A stretch of DNA of 28,971 bases from a virus: positions 1-28,971 of the IMG/VR virus record IMGVR_UViG_3300047457_000474. One strand, written 5' to 3'. Positions within the stretch are counted from its first letter, which is position 1; each line of letters starts with the position of its first letter. Made by a program: the position numbers and the translations under genes. Positions 28,849 through 28,971 of the stretch are shown one piece after another. A model generated the notes under the pieces. That model made no database searches, was not told where the DNA came from, and saw only the letters and a list, made by a program, of their open reading frames with translations.

Positions 28849-28949
28849 GTGCCGCGTTCGCTATGGTAGTGGTTGTACTCATTATCCACGAATGGATGCT
28901 TTTCCAATTTGAGATAGACCTTGAACAAGTAAAGGAGGCCAAGCCGTGA
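28831..28949 (+). repeat. Duplicated gene-junction sequence carrying SD and coupled start
   Basis: The 18-base junction AAGGAGGCCAAGCTGTGA (28831-28848) recurs with one change at 28932-28949 (AAGGAGGCCAAGCCGTGA), 101 bases apart. In both places it encodes the last codons of one gene (KEAKL or KEAKP, then stop), contains a full AAGGAGG ribosome site seven bases before a GTG start, and overlaps that start as GTGA. It marks the edges of the tiny gene between them. Confidence 0.75.
28845..28949 (+). CDS. Tiny membrane protein (34 aa)
   Basis: A 34-residue protein beginning at GTG 28845. AAGGAGG is seven bases upstream and the start overlaps the previous stop (GTGA). Residues ~4-20 (AFAMVVVVLIIHEWMLF) are a single transmembrane segment, followed by an acidic tail FEIDLEQVKEAKP. 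The perfect SD and coupling on both sides argue that it is translated despite its size. The function is unknown. Confidence 0.55.
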   Translation: MSAAFAMVVVVLIIHEWMLFQFEIDLEQVKEAKP

Positions 28950-28971
28950 TCAATTCATTCTGTCCACACTG
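28946..28971 (+). CDS. Start of a further gene, cut by the window edge
   Basis: A GTG at 28946 preceded by AAGGAGG at a seven-base distance and overlapping the previous stop as GTGA. Only eight codons are visible (MINSFCPH and one incomplete codon). The CPH could begin a zinc-ribbon motif, but too little is present to say. Confidence 0.55.

Noticed and set aside
1-28971. CRISPR arrays, insertion sequences, integrase or attachment sites, reverse transcriptase of a diversity-generating element
   Set aside because: None was seen: there are no regularly spaced short repeats, no transposase, recombinase or RT motifs, and the fibre variability is better explained by repeats and module exchange.

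Overview
The window looks like the late (virion) half plus the edge of another transcription unit of a tailed phage, or of a prophage or metagenomic phage contig. Every supportable gene is on the + strand, the genes are packed with almost no gaps, and the order portal - scaffold - major capsid - connector - nozzle - internal virion proteins - tail fibres is that of a podovirus (short tail). There is no tape-measure protein, tail tube, sheath or baseplate set. The terminase genes would lie upstream of base 1 and are not visible. The host cannot be read directly. GC content is high, many structural genes lack a Shine-Dalgarno (SD) sequence, and one small protein opens with an SDTPRTN motif that I associate from memory with phage and bacterial sequences of Verrucomicrobiota type, so such a host is a weak guess only.

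Layout. 1-4.5 kb: head module (portal, a small gene, scaffold, SU10-like major capsid protein), closed by a strong rho-independent terminator just after the capsid gene. 4.5-8.4 kb: small capsid or decoration-type proteins, a peptidase-S74 self-cleaving tail fibre, a lysis cluster (two holin-like proteins, then a small protein overlapped by a lipoprotein, in the manner of spanins), and a small conserved cysteine protein. 8.4-13.1 kb: head-tail connector, large nozzle protein and a second fibre. 13.1-24.1 kb: an ejection (internal virion) module ending in a 2362-residue mosaic polyvalent protein with a zinc-metallopeptidase motif. 24.1-27.1 kb: a collagen-containing repetitive fibre and two small genes. 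27.1-29.0 kb: a regulatory gap, an unknown protein, a gap of potential hairpins, a transglycosylase/lysozyme-like protein, a ribbon-helix-helix-like protein, a RuvC-like resolvase and small genes running off the end.

How the parts work together. Portal, scaffold and capsid protein build the procapsid. The connector and nozzle close the vertex. Fibres at 5.4, 12.1 and 24.1 kb provide adsorption. The 13.5-24.1 kb proteins are probably packaged and ejected with the DNA. The holins, spanin-like pair and the distant 27.7 kb muralytic enzyme would release progeny. Sixteen gene junctions are 4-base ATGA/GTGA overlaps, which implies translational coupling in place of individual ribosome sites.

The most interesting signal is inside the giant ORF. 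A 56-residue protein with its own SD sequence and a recognisable conserved phage small-protein pattern is encoded in the +1 frame at 20014-20184, and a second, weaker case lies at 22339-22521. At both places third-position GC moves from the main frame to the nested frame. They sit at or near the ends of a differently composed module, as if small genes had been captured in the linkers of a growing polyvalent protein while its frame stayed open.
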